From: Ruthenibacterium sp.
GTDB taxonomy: Bacteria; Bacillota; Clostridia; Oscillospirales; Ruminococcaceae
Reading direction: 5' to 3'
Assembly: GCA_020025235.1 (NCBI GenBank)
Contig: JAHHSL010000016.1
Span: 1-38,304 of the forward strand
DNA: 38,304 nucleotides
This document shows positions 7,037 through 15,457 of the stretch, piece after piece. The notes beneath the pieces were generated by a model. It saw only the letters and a list, made by a program, of their open reading frames with translations. It did not search any database and had not been told where the DNA came from. The position numbers and the translations under genes were made by a program. The stretch's first letter is position 1, and each line of letters starts with the position of its first letter.

Positions 7037-8506
7037 ATGATCCAAATTGAAAATGTTGATTTTCAGTATGATGAAACGCAGGCGTCGTGCCTGCAAAACC
7101 TTTCGCTCACGATTCCGGATGGTCAGTGCGTTCTGCTCTGCGGGGAATCCGGCTGCGGCAAAACGACCCTTACCCGCCTTATAAACGGGCTGATCCCTCA
7201 TTATTATGAGGGCAGCCTGCGGGGGAGCGTGCATGTCAACGGCCTGAATATCACAAAAGCCGAACTGTATGAAACAGCCCGGATCGTGGGCAGTGTGTTC
7301 CAGAACCCCAGAAGTCAGTTTTTCTGCGTCGATACCACCAGTGAACTGGCCTTCGGCTGCGAGAATATGGGGATGCCCGAACAGGAGATCCACAGCCGAA
7401 TCAGCCAAACGGTGCAGGAGCTGAATATCCGGCCCCTGCTGGACCGGGACATTTTTGAACTGTCCGGCGGTGAAAAGCAGAAAATAGCCTGTGCGTCCGT
7501 ATCGGCACTTTCGCCGGATGTCTTTGTGCTGGACGAGCCGACCTCCAATCTGGACGTTCATGCGATAGACGAACTGAAAGAAACGATACGGCTTTGGAAA
7601 GCAAAGGGAAAGACCATCGTCCTTGCGGAACACCGCTTGTACTGGCTTGCGGAGATATGCGACCGCGTGGTATATCTTCAAAACGGCAAAATCACAATGG
7701 ATCTGCCGGCGGCGGAGTTCTATTCACTGCCGAAAGAACAGATTTTGCAAATGGGGCTCCGCACTCTTGGCTTGGAAGTTCCGGATCACATGCAGCCCTG
7801 TGCAGAAACAGCGGATACGATCGAACTGCGGGATTTCTCATTTTCCTACGGCGCAGAGCCGATCCTTCGGATCCCCGCACTGGCTCTGCCGAAAGGGGCT
7901 GTGATCGCGGTCATCGGCAGCAACGGCGCCGGAAAATCCACCTTTACGCATTGCCTGTGCGGATTGGAAAAACGGTTCCGTGGATATGCGGTGAAAGACG
8001 GGAAAAAGCTGCACCGCAGACAGCTTTTGAAAGAAAGCTATCTTGTTATGCAGGATGTAAACCACCAGCTGTTCTGCGAATCCGCAGAGGAAGAAGTGCG
8101 GCTGGGAATGAAGCAGCAAAACGAAACGGAGCTTGCATCGGTTTTGCGACAGCTGGATTTGACAAGGCTTGCACAGCGGCACCCGATGAGCCTTTCGGGC
8201 GGGCAGAAACAGCGGGTGGCGATCGCATCTGCAATCGTATCGAACAAGTCGCTGATCGTGTTTGATGAACCGACCAGCGGGCTGGATCGACGCCATATGG
8301 AGCAGACGGCCAAACTGATTTCTTCCTTACAAGGGCAGAAAACAGTGCTGATCGTAACGCATGACCCGGAATTGATTTTGCAGTGCTGCACCCATGTGCT
8401 TTATCTGGAACAGGGTGCAGTGAAGGAATGCTGCCCCATGAACCAAAAGGGCTTGGAAACGGTATATTCGTTTTTCAGCTCCAACTTTGAAGGAGGGAAA
8501 CAATGA
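7037..8506 (+). CDS. ECF transporter ATPase with two ABC domains
   Basis: This 489-residue protein fuses two ABC ATPase domains, replacing separate EcfA1 and EcfA2 subunits. Domain 1 (about 1-235) has Walker A GESGCGKTT, signature LSGGEKQK and Walker B VFVLDEPTS. Domain 2 (about 255-480) has Walker A GSNGAGKST, signature LSGGQKQR and Walker B LIVFDEPTSG. Both sites look catalytically intact. The protein powers the S/T complex encoded directly upstream. Its stop codon overlaps the start of the next ABC gene (ATGA), so the exporter-fold transporters are translationally coupled to the ECF system. Confidence 0.92.
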   Translation: MIQIENVDFQYDETQASCLQNLSLTIPDGQCVLLCGESGCGKTTLTRLINGLIPHYYEGSLRGSVHVNGLNITKAELYETARIVGSVFQNPRSQFFCVDTTSELAFGCENMGMPEQEIHSRISQTVQELNIRPLLDRDIFELSGGEKQKIACASVSALSPDVFVLDEPTSNLDVHAIDELKETIRLWKAKGKTIVLAEHRLYWLAEICDRVVYLQNGKITMDLPAAEFYSLPKEQILQMGLRTLGLEVPDHMQPCAETADTIELRDFSFSYGAEPILRIPALALPKGAVIAVIGSNGAGKSTFTHCLCGLEKRFRGYAVKDGKKLHRRQLLKESYLVMQDVNHQLFCESAEEEVRLGMKQQNETELASVLRQLDLTRLAQRHPMSLSGGQKQRVAIASAIVSNKSLIVFDEPTSGLDRRHMEQTAKLISSLQGQKTVLIVTHDPELILQCCTHVLYLEQGAVKECCPMNQKGLETVYSFFSSNFEGGKQ

Positions 8507-10263
8507 AAAAGGAAAAAAGCACCTTTGGCTGGATCATGGAATTTGCGGGACAGAAACGCAGGTTCTATTGGTTCAGCGTGATCTGCGCTGTGATCGGGTC
8601 GGTTTGTCAGATGATCCCGTTCCTTGCGGCGGTACATATCATCGGCAAGCTGATAGGCGGGGATATGGATTTCGGGGGATACCTTACGGATTTCCTGATG
8701 ATAGCAGGGGCGTGGGTCCTGCGTGTGGTGTTCCACGGGGTCTCCACCGCAGCTTCGCACACTGCCACTTTTTCCGTTCTGGCAAATATCCGCAAGCGCG
8801 GCTTGCTGAAGCTGGAACGCATGCCTTTGGGAGAAGTGCAAAACCGCGGCTCCGGCAACCTGAAAAATATCCTGGTCGAAAGGATCGACAGCATCGAAAC
8901 CACTCTGGCACACATAATCCCCGAAATGACGGGTAATCTGTGTGCGGTTGCGGCTGCGCTCATCGTGCTGTTTGCAGTCGATTGGCGCATGGCGCTCGTT
9001 TCTCTCATTACATTCCCCATTGGAATGGCCTGTTACATGTGCATGATGATCGGCTATGAACAAAGCTATCAGCGCACGGTGCGCGCCACCAAAAATCTCA
9101 ACGATACAGCCGTTGAATATATCGGCGGCATCGAGGTCATCAAGGTTTTCGGCAAGGCAAAAAGCTCCTATGAAAAATTTGTGGCCACAACCAAAGAGGG
9201 CGCAGCCAGCTATGTGGAATGGATGCGCAAAAACAATGTCTATTTCACTTTTGCAATGAACATCATGCCGGCAACCCTGATCACCGTTTTGCCCATTGGC
9301 GGTTTGTTCGTGAAAAACGGCTCTTTGCCGGTGTCGGATTTTATCCTGATTATGATCCTTGCCATGGGGCTGATCACGCCCATTCTGAACTGCATGGCGT
9401 TCGGGGATGATATTGCAAAGCTGAATACCGTGATCGGAGAAGTGACCTCCATTATCAACGCAGAAGAAATGCCGCGCCCGGAAACGGCACAGGGCAGCAT
9501 GAAAAACAACGTGATCGAACTGGAAGGAGTGCGGTTCGGATACGATGAAAAGGAAGTCCTGCACGGGATCGACCTGACCTTCCGGGAGGGAACGGTAAAC
9601 GCGCTGGTCGGCCCGTCCGGAGGCGGAAAATCCACCATTGCCAAGCTTATTGCCGCTTTCTGGGATGTGAAAGACGGCAGCATCCGGATCGGCGGAGTGG
9701 ATATCCGCAAGCTGTCTGCGGGACAGTATCACGATCTTGTTGCCTATGTTTCGCAGGATAATTTCCTGTTTGACGATACGGTCAGGGAGAATATCCGCAT
9801 GGGAAACCGGGATGCGACCGATGCACAGGTGGAGCAGGCGGCGAAAGACTGCGGCTGCTGGGATTTCACCATGGGGCTGGAAAACGGCTTTGATACCGTT
9901 GTGGGCGGCGGCGGCAGTCATCTGTCCGGCGGCGAAAAGCAGAGGATCTGCATTGCCAGAGCCATGCTGAAAAATGCACCGATCATCATTCTGGATGAAG
10001 CAACCGCCTATACGGACCCGGAAAATGAAGCGATCATTCAGGCGTCTGTGGCAAAATTGGTGCAGGGAAAGACCCTGATCGTCATTGCGCATCGTCTTTC
10101 CACCATTGTGGATGCCGACCAGATCGTGCTTGTCAATCAGGGGAATATCGAAGCGGCCGGCACACATGAGGAGCTTTTGAGCAAAAGCCCCCTGTATGCA
10201 AAGCTTTGGAATGCCCATATTTCGTCCAAAGACAGTCTGTGCGGAGGTGAAAAGAATGTATAA
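8503..10263 (+). CDS. ABC transporter, fused permease and ATPase (first half-transporter)
   Basis: This 586-residue half-transporter has an N-terminal exporter-fold membrane domain with about six helices (residues about 15-300) and a C-terminal ABC ATPase: Walker A GPSGGGKST, signature LSGGEKQR, Walker B IIILDEATAYTD and an H-loop histidine in IAHRLST. It pairs with the next gene, which it overlaps by 8 nt, so a heterodimer is likely. Exporter-fold pairs of this kind include drug and lipid exporters, but also YbtPQ/IrtAB-type importers of metallophores. Coupling with an ECF importer makes either direction possible. The ATG overlaps the EcfA stop and has GGAGGG upstream. Confidence 0.9.
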   Translation: MKKEKSTFGWIMEFAGQKRRFYWFSVICAVIGSVCQMIPFLAAVHIIGKLIGGDMDFGGYLTDFLMIAGAWVLRVVFHGVSTAASHTATFSVLANIRKRGLLKLERMPLGEVQNRGSGNLKNILVERIDSIETTLAHIIPEMTGNLCAVAAALIVLFAVDWRMALVSLITFPIGMACYMCMMIGYEQSYQRTVRATKNLNDTAVEYIGGIEVIKVFGKAKSSYEKFVATTKEGAASYVEWMRKNNVYFTFAMNIMPATLITVLPIGGLFVKNGSLPVSDFILIMILAMGLITPILNCMAFGDDIAKLNTVIGEVTSIINAEEMPRPETAQGSMKNNVIELEGVRFGYDEKEVLHGIDLTFREGTVNALVGPSGGGKSTIAKLIAAFWDVKDGSIRIGGVDIRKLSAGQYHDLVAYVSQDNFLFDDTVRENIRMGNRDATDAQVEQAAKDCGCWDFTMGLENGFDTVVGGGGSHLSGGEKQRICIARAMLKNAPIIILDEATAYTDPENEAIIQASVAKLVQGKTLIVIAHRLSTIVDADQIVLVNQGNIEAAGTHEELLSKSPLYAKLWNAHISSKDSLCGGEKNV

Positions 10264-11989
10264 GACATTTCGCAGGTTCTTTGCTTTCTGCAGCGATGAC
10301 AACCGGAAAAAGTTCTACCGTTCCATTGTACTGGGAATCGTTTCCGCTTTGTTCGGCGCGCTGAAAATCCCGGCGATCGGCGTTATGCTGATGGCGATTT
10401 TAAACGGCGAGGTTACCGGTACGGCGATCTGGGCTTCCTTTGCGATCATGCTGGTGTCCGTTCTTGGGGCTTCGGTCGTCAACTATTTTTCCACCATGCT
10501 GCAAACGGAGGCGGGCTACGGAACGGCGGCAGAAAAGCGCATGGAGATCGCAGAGCATATGCGCTATCTGCCCATGGGCTATTTTAATGAAAACAGCCTG
10601 GGCAAAATCACTTCTGTCACGACAAACACCATGGAAAATCTGGCAGATGTAGGAACCCGAGTTGTCATGTTCGTGACCGGCGGCGTTTTTTTGACGGCGA
10701 TTGTGACGATCATGATGTTTTTCTTCGATTGGAGGATCGGCGTACTCATCGTATGCGGCCTGCTGATTTATCTGCTTGTCAATATCCGGATGCAGCGGGC
10801 GTCACAGGCCTGTTCGGAGCAAAAGCTCCGAAGCGACGCATCCGTCGTCGAAAGGGTATTGGAATATATCAAGGGGATCGCAGAGGTAAAATCCTATCAT
10901 CTTTCGGGGAAATACAATCAAAAGCTGGAACAGGCGATCGACGCGAATGCAAAGGCAAACGTCGATATGGAGCTTGTGCTGGTCCCTTATATGACATTGC
11001 AGAATTTCGTCGCAAAGATGATCGGTGTCGGCATGTCGGTTGGTGCGGTTTTCTTTTATACCGCCGGCACCATGAGCCTATTGAACTGCATCATGCTTGT
11101 CATCTGCTCCTTCGTCATTATGGAAGGACTGGAAAAAGCAGGCAACTATTCCGGTTTGCTGCGAGTTGTGGATCTGTGTGTCGGGCAGGCAAACGAGATT
11201 TTGGATCTGCCCGCCATGGATATTGACGGCGCTGACGAACAGCCTGTCACATTTGATTTAAAAGCAGAGCATATTGATTTTGCCTACGGGGAAAAGAAAA
11301 TCATTCAGGATGTTTCACTGGAGATCCCGCAGCACACCACAACGGCGATCGTCGGCCCATCCGGAAGCGGCAAAACCACCCTGTGCCATTTGCTTTCCCG
11401 GTTCTGGGATGTGGACAGCGGCACGGTGATGCTGGGCGGAAGAAACATCAAGGAGTACAGCATGGATGCATTGATGCAGAACTTCAGCTTCGTATTCCAA
11501 AATGTTTATCTGTTTAAGGACACTATTGCCAATAATATCCGCTTCGGGCAGCCGGATGCACCTATGGAAAACGTGATCGCTGCCGCCAAGAAAGCAAGAT
11601 GTCATGATTTTATCATGGCGCTTCCCAATGGATATGACACGGTGATCGGGGAATCCGGCGGCTCGTTATCCGGCGGCGAGCGGCAGCGGCTGTCCATTGC
11701 CCGTGCGATGATGAAGGATTCTCCCATTATCATTCTAGATGAAGCAACGGCGAATGTAGACCCGGAAAACGAGCAGGAGCTGCTGTCTGCCATTGAGGAA
11801 CTGACAAGGGAAAAGACCATTATCATGATCGCCCACCGCTTGAAAACGGTGCAAAGCGCAGATCAGATCCTTGTGATGGATCAGGGGAAAATCGTTCAGA
11901 AAGGCAGCCACAGGGAACTGATTGCAGAGGATGGCATCTATCGCAGGTTTGTGAACCAGAGGGAGCTTGCCGTAAGCTGGAAGCTGTAA
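10256..11989 (+). CDS. ABC transporter, fused permease and ATPase (second half-transporter)
   Basis: This 577-residue partner of the preceding gene has the same layout: an N-terminal six-helix exporter-fold domain and a C-terminal ATPase with Walker A GPSGSGKTT, signature LSGGERQR, Walker B IIILDEATANVD and H-loop IAHRLKT. Both nucleotide sites appear complete, unlike degenerate heterodimers. The start at 10256 follows GGAGGTGA (10243-10250) and overlaps the preceding stop by 8 nt. It is the last gene of the TetR-controlled unit and is followed by a 17-bp terminator. Function is the same open question as for its partner. Confidence 0.9.
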   Translation: MYKTFRRFFAFCSDDNRKKFYRSIVLGIVSALFGALKIPAIGVMLMAILNGEVTGTAIWASFAIMLVSVLGASVVNYFSTMLQTEAGYGTAAEKRMEIAEHMRYLPMGYFNENSLGKITSVTTNTMENLADVGTRVVMFVTGGVFLTAIVTIMMFFFDWRIGVLIVCGLLIYLLVNIRMQRASQACSEQKLRSDASVVERVLEYIKGIAEVKSYHLSGKYNQKLEQAIDANAKANVDMELVLVPYMTLQNFVAKMIGVGMSVGAVFFYTAGTMSLLNCIMLVICSFVIMEGLEKAGNYSGLLRVVDLCVGQANEILDLPAMDIDGADEQPVTFDLKAEHIDFAYGEKKIIQDVSLEIPQHTTTAIVGPSGSGKTTLCHLLSRFWDVDSGTVMLGGRNIKEYSMDALMQNFSFVFQNVYLFKDTIANNIRFGQPDAPMENVIAAAKKARCHDFIMALPNGYDTVIGESGGSLSGGERQRLSIARAMMKDSPIIILDEATANVDPENEQELLSAIEELTREKTIIMIAHRLKTVQSADQILVMDQGKIVQKGSHRELIAEDGIYRRFVNQRELAVSWKL

Positions 11990-12025
11990 AGCGCAGGATT
12001 CAAAGAAAAATAAAACAAAATACAA

Positions 12026-12063
12026 AAAAGGGGCTCGGCGTCAAACGACGCCGGGCCCCTTTT
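12026..12063 (+). terminator. intrinsic terminator of the ECF/ABC unit
   Basis: A 17-bp stem with one G-U pair (12026-12042 with 12047-12063), loop AAAC, has an A run before and a T run after. It may act in both directions, also serving the convergent lysR gene. Confidence 0.88.
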
Positions 12064-12116
12064 GGGGGTGCGGAAGGAGATTCCGTTCCTTTAACAAAAA
12101 GTGCGCTGCAGACCGA

Positions 12117-13016
12117 TCAGGGCTTGAAGATCGTAAGGGCCTTTTCCAGCGCGGCGACGAACCTGTTTTCGGCTTCGGTAAACGCGCCGGAGCGTCCGAT
12201 CAGAAGATCGCGCATGCGCGGGGCGCCCTTACATTCGCGCAGAACGAAATCCGCGTTATGCGGAATATCGGAGCGCATGGGAACCGACCACATATAACTG
12301 CCGCGGATGTTGTGCAGCATATCGTTGAGGATGCTGCGGTCGGAAACCATAATGCGGCTTTTTGCGGCATGATGCGGAGACCGGCGCTCGGCCAGCGAAA
12401 CGAACGGTTCATTGCAGATGACCTCGGGATATTCGTCCAGCATGTCGATGTCGATTTCGGGACAAGCGGCCAGCGGATGATTTTTGTCCAGAAGCAGCAC
12501 GGCGGTGAAATCCCAGAGAGTTTTGCAGATGATGCGGTTGCGGCGCATATAGATCTCGCTTTCGCTGTCATCTGCCGGGCATCGGATGATGCCGATATCG
12601 GCAAAACCGGATGCGATGTCATCGAAAACGCAGGCAAGCTCCGCTTCGCGGTACTGCACATGAAAAAGCGAAGCGCCTTCGCGGCTGAGAAAACGGCTGA
12701 ATGCGTGCGCCGCATATCCCACGCCCGAAACGGCGATCGAAAGGGAAATGCCCGATACAGCCTGCGGCGCAAAGGTGCTTTCCAGGATATCCATCTGCTC
12801 AAGGACGTTTTTTGCATAGGCAAGGAATTTTTCGCCATCGGGTGTCGGTGCAACCCCGCGCGCAGTGCGGCGGAAAAGACGGATGCCGATTTCGGCTTCC
12901 AGCTCCTTGATGCTTTTGCTCAGGTTGGGCTGCCCCATATAAAGGTTTTTTGCAGCTGCGGTGATCGAACCGGATTCCGCTACCGCTATGGAATATCGTA
13001 GCTGCTGAAGATTCAT
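12117..13016 (-). CDS. LysR family transcriptional regulator
   Basis: This 299-residue regulator starts with the canonical LysR winged helix-turn-helix (MNLQQLRYSIAVAESGSITAAAKNL, then QPNLSKSIKELEAEIGIRLFRR), followed by an effector-binding domain of periplasmic-binding-protein type from about residue 90. It is transcribed divergently from the iron alcohol dehydrogenase with 200 bp between starts, a layout often seen when a LysR protein controls the divergent gene. The co-inducer is unknown. A palindrome with T-N11-A geometry lies 26 bp upstream of its start. Confidence 0.92.
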   Translation of the reverse strand: MNLQQLRYSIAVAESGSITAAAKNLYMGQPNLSKSIKELEAEIGIRLFRRTARGVAPTPDGEKFLAYAKNVLEQMDILESTFAPQAVSGISLSIAVSGVGYAAHAFSRFLSREGASLFHVQYREAELACVFDDIASGFADIGIIRCPADDSESEIYMRRNRIICKTLWDFTAVLLLDKNHPLAACPEIDIDMLDEYPEVICNEPFVSLAERRSPHHAAKSRIMVSDRSILNDMLHNIRGSYMWSVPMRSDIPHNADFVLRECKGAPRMRDLLIGRSGAFTEAENRFVAALEKALTIFKP

Positions 13017-13041
13017 AAACGATTGCCCTCCATTCTGTATG

Positions 13042-13058
13042 ATATGCTCAAAACATAT
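13042..13058. promoter_or_regulatory. candidate LysR operator
   Basis: ATATG, 7 nt and CATAT form an inverted repeat that contains a T-N11-A LysR box. It sits between the lysR start codon and a minus-strand -10 hexamer (TATAAT read from 13077 to 13072), the position expected for autoregulation. Confidence 0.4.
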
Positions 13059-13099
13059 ACTTCCTATTCCTATTATACATTACCCACAGAAAAAATAAA

Positions 13100-13117
13100 G
13101 TGATAAAATTTTAACAG
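13100..13117. promoter_or_regulatory. candidate Rex (NADH/NAD+ sensor) operator
   Basis: TGATAA, 4 nt and TTAACA match the Rex consensus TTGTTAA-N4-TTAACAA at 11 of 14 defined positions. The site lies about 100 bp upstream of an alcohol dehydrogenase, a typical Rex target in Clostridia. No rex gene is in the window. Confidence 0.4.
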
Positions 13118-13178
13118 AGCTTATGGGAAGAATAACATCCTCTTACAAGTGAAAGTGTTGCTACAAACACAAAAATAA

Positions 13179-13201
13179 TTTACGCTGAAAAACAGCGTAA
13201 A
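13179..13201 (+). other. 5' UTR hairpin next to the adh ribosome binding site
   Basis: A perfect 9-bp stem (TTTACGCTG with CAGCGTAAA) around an AAAAA loop ends 3 nt before the GGAGG of the alcohol dehydrogenase gene. It could stabilise the message or affect ribosome access; no U-tract follows, so it is not a terminator. Confidence 0.5.
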
Positions 13202-13216
13202 ATGGAGGTTTTCAAC

Positions 13217-14434
13217 ATGGGACGTTTTACTTTACCGCGTGATCTGTATCATGGCAAGGGTGCACTTGCAGAACTGGCAAACCTGAAGGGCAAAAAGGCT
13301 GTTGTCTGCGTCGGCGGCGGCAGCATGAAGAGATTTGGCTTCCTGGATCGTGCGATCGGCTATCTGGAACAGGCCGGCATGGAAGTGAAGCTGATCGAAG
13401 GCATTGAATCGGATCCTTCCGTTGAAACTGTTATGAAGGGCGCAGCCGTGATGAGCGAGTTTGAGCCTGACTGGATCGTTGCAATGGGCGGCGGTTCCCC
13501 GATCGATGCCGCTAAGGCAATGTGGGTCAAGTACGAGTACCCCGAAATTACATTTGAAGAGATGTGCAAGGTGTTCGGCATGCCCGAACTGCGCAAGAAA
13601 GCTCATTTCTGCGCAATTTCCTCCACTTCCGGCACGGCAACCGAAGTGACGGCATTCTCTGTTATCACCGATTACGAAAAAGGCATCAAATATCCGCTGG
13701 CTGACTTTGAAATCACCCCGGACGTTGCGATCGTTGACCCGGATCTGGCAGAAACCATGCCCAAGAAGCTGGTTGCCCACACCGGTATGGACGCACTGAC
13801 CCATGCGATCGAAGCATATGTTTCCACTGCAAACTGCGATTTCACCGATCCTCTTGCACTGCATGCGATCAAGATGATCCAGCGCGATCTGATCGGTTCT
13901 TATGAAGGCGACATGGCAAAGCGCGACAGCATGCACAATGCACAGTGCCTTGCCGGCATGGCATTCTCGAACGCACTGCTGGGCATCGTTCACTCCATGG
14001 CACATAAGACCGGCGCTGCTTTCCAGGATTACGGCGCACACATCATCCACGGCGCTGCAAACGCAATGTACCTGCCGAAGGTCATTAAGTTCAACGCAAA
14101 GGATCCCACCGCGAAAAAGCGCTACGGCGAAATTGCAGATTACATCAAGCTCGGCGGCAGCAATGACGACGAAAAAGTGGATCTGCTCATCAAGTTCGTT
14201 CGCGATATGAACGACAAGCTGAACATTGCACAGTGCATCAAGAACTACGGTGCAGATTCCTATCCCTGCGAGCAGGGCTTCGTGCCGGAGAATGTGTTCC
14301 TGGAGCGTCTGCCGGAAATTGCTAAGAATGCAATTGCCGACGCATGCACCGGTTCCAACCCCCGCATCCCCACCCAGGAAGAAATGGAAAAGCTGCTTAA
14401 GTGCTGCTACTATGATACGGAAGTCGATTTCTAA
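13217..14434 (+). CDS. iron-containing alcohol dehydrogenase
   Basis: This 405-residue protein belongs to the group III iron-dependent alcohol dehydrogenases, which interconvert alcohols and aldehydes with NAD(P)H. The nucleotide-binding loop GGGSPIDAAKAMW, the SGTATEVT segment and the metal-ligand region (MDALTHAIEAY, HSMAHKTGAAF, HGAANAM) carry the expected Asp and three His ligands. It resembles clostridial butanol or 1,3-propanediol dehydrogenase-like enzymes, but the substrate cannot be fixed. GGAGG (13205-13209) selects ATG 13217; the earlier in-frame ATG at 13202 overlaps that site. A Rex-like site and a leader hairpin suggest redox and mRNA-level control. The codon use (GCA, GGC, CTG) suggests strong expression. 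Confidence 0.93.
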   Translation: MGRFTLPRDLYHGKGALAELANLKGKKAVVCVGGGSMKRFGFLDRAIGYLEQAGMEVKLIEGIESDPSVETVMKGAAVMSEFEPDWIVAMGGGSPIDAAKAMWVKYEYPEITFEEMCKVFGMPELRKKAHFCAISSTSGTATEVTAFSVITDYEKGIKYPLADFEITPDVAIVDPDLAETMPKKLVAHTGMDALTHAIEAYVSTANCDFTDPLALHAIKMIQRDLIGSYEGDMAKRDSMHNAQCLAGMAFSNALLGIVHSMAHKTGAAFQDYGAHIIHGAANAMYLPKVIKFNAKDPTAKKRYGEIADYIKLGGSNDDEKVDLLIKFVRDMNDKLNIAQCIKNYGADSYPCEQGFVPENVFLERLPEIAKNAIADACTGSNPRIPTQEEMEKLLKCCYYDTEVDF

Positions 14435-14523
14435 TTCAGGGATCGAATATCCGGCAGCGGCCTGAATGGGCCGAAGGCACATCCTGCGGGCAGAAATGCC
14501 TGCGCAAGCGCTGCGATATAAAT

Positions 14524-14557
14524 GGCGCAGCCGTGTAACAGCGGCTGCGCCTTTTTT
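14524..14557 (+). terminator. intrinsic terminator after the alcohol dehydrogenase
   Basis: A perfect 10-bp stem (14524-14533 with 14542-14551), 8-nt loop and six T residues. It separates adh from nfnAB. Confidence 0.9.
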
Positions 14558-14612
14558 GAGAGATACCCCCACCGCACCACAAGGGTGGAAAAATAAGGAG
14601 GACTGCGTTAGT

Positions 14613-15455
14613 ATGTACAAAATTCTTGAAAAAACGCCGCTGAACCCCACCGTGACCAAAATGGTCATCGAGGCTCCGCTGGTGGCAAAAAAAGCTCAGC
14701 CCGGCCAGTTCATTATTTTCCGTGCATCGGAAGATGGCGAACGCGTGCCTTTGACGGTTGCAGACTATGATCGTGAAGCAGGCACTGTCACGATCATTTT
14801 CCAGATCGTCGGCGGCGCAACCATGGAACTGAATGCGCTGGAAGAAGGCGACAGTCTGGTCGATTTCGTCGGCCCGCTCGGCACGCCCAGCAAGCTGGAC
14901 GGCCTGAAGAAAGTGGCTGTTGTAGGCGGCGGCGTGGGCTGCGCCATTGCATACCCCACGGCAAAAAAACTGCATGAGCTGGGCGCTGAAGTGCACAGCA
15001 TCATCGGCTTCCGCAACGAAGACCTTGTGATCCTGGAAAAAGAGTTTGAAGCTGTTTCCTCCCGCGTTGTAAAGATGTCCGACGACGGCTCCTGGGGCGA
15101 AAAGGGCCTTGTGACCAACGCCCTGCAGAAGCTGATCGACGATGGCAACCAGTATGACGAAGTGATCGCGATCGGACCGCTTGTCATGATGAAATTCGTC
15201 TGCCAGCTGACAAAGAAATACAACATCAAAACAACGGTTTCGATGAACCCGATCATGATCGATGGCACCGGCATGTGCGGCGGCTGCCGTCTGACCGTTG
15301 GCGGAGAAACGAAATTTGCATGCGTAGACGGTCCGGATTTTGACGGACACCTTGTTGATTTTGACGAGGCTATGCACCGTGGTTCGATGTACCGTGATTT
15401 TGAACAGCATGAAAGAGAAAGCAGCTGCAACCTGCTGAAAAAGGAGGTCGAGTAA
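14613..15455 (+). CDS. nfnA: NfnA-like FAD/[2Fe-2S] subunit of NADH-dependent ferredoxin:NADP+ oxidoreductase
   Basis: This 280-residue protein has a ferredoxin-reductase-type FAD domain (GQFIIFRA, ERVPLTVAD), an NAD-binding domain (VAVVGGGVGCAIAYP) and a C-terminal [2Fe-2S] cysteine cluster (MCGGCRLTVGG, KFACVDGP). It matches the small subunit of Nfn, often annotated as sulfide dehydrogenase subunit SudB. With NfnB it bifurcates electrons between NADH, NADPH and reduced ferredoxin, balancing fermentation cofactors. AAGGAGG (14595-14601) precedes the ATG. It is 2 bp from nfnB, a two-gene operon. Neighbouring adh would use the same NAD(P)H pool. Confidence 0.88.
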   Translation: MYKILEKTPLNPTVTKMVIEAPLVAKKAQPGQFIIFRASEDGERVPLTVADYDREAGTVTIIFQIVGGATMELNALEEGDSLVDFVGPLGTPSKLDGLKKVAVVGGGVGCAIAYPTAKKLHELGAEVHSIIGFRNEDLVILEKEFEAVSSRVVKMSDDGSWGEKGLVTNALQKLIDDGNQYDEVIAIGPLVMMKFVCQLTKKYNIKTTVSMNPIMIDGTGMCGGCRLTVGGETKFACVDGPDFDGHLVDFDEAMHRGSMYRDFEQHERESSCNLLKKEVE

Positions 15456-15457
15456 TT

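Noticed and set aside
8401..10302. Very long minus-strand frame opposite the first ABC half-transporter
   Set aside because: It has no ribosome binding site or recognisable protein features, whereas the plus strand carries a complete ABC transporter with all motifs; GC-rich codon bias keeps the antisense frame open.
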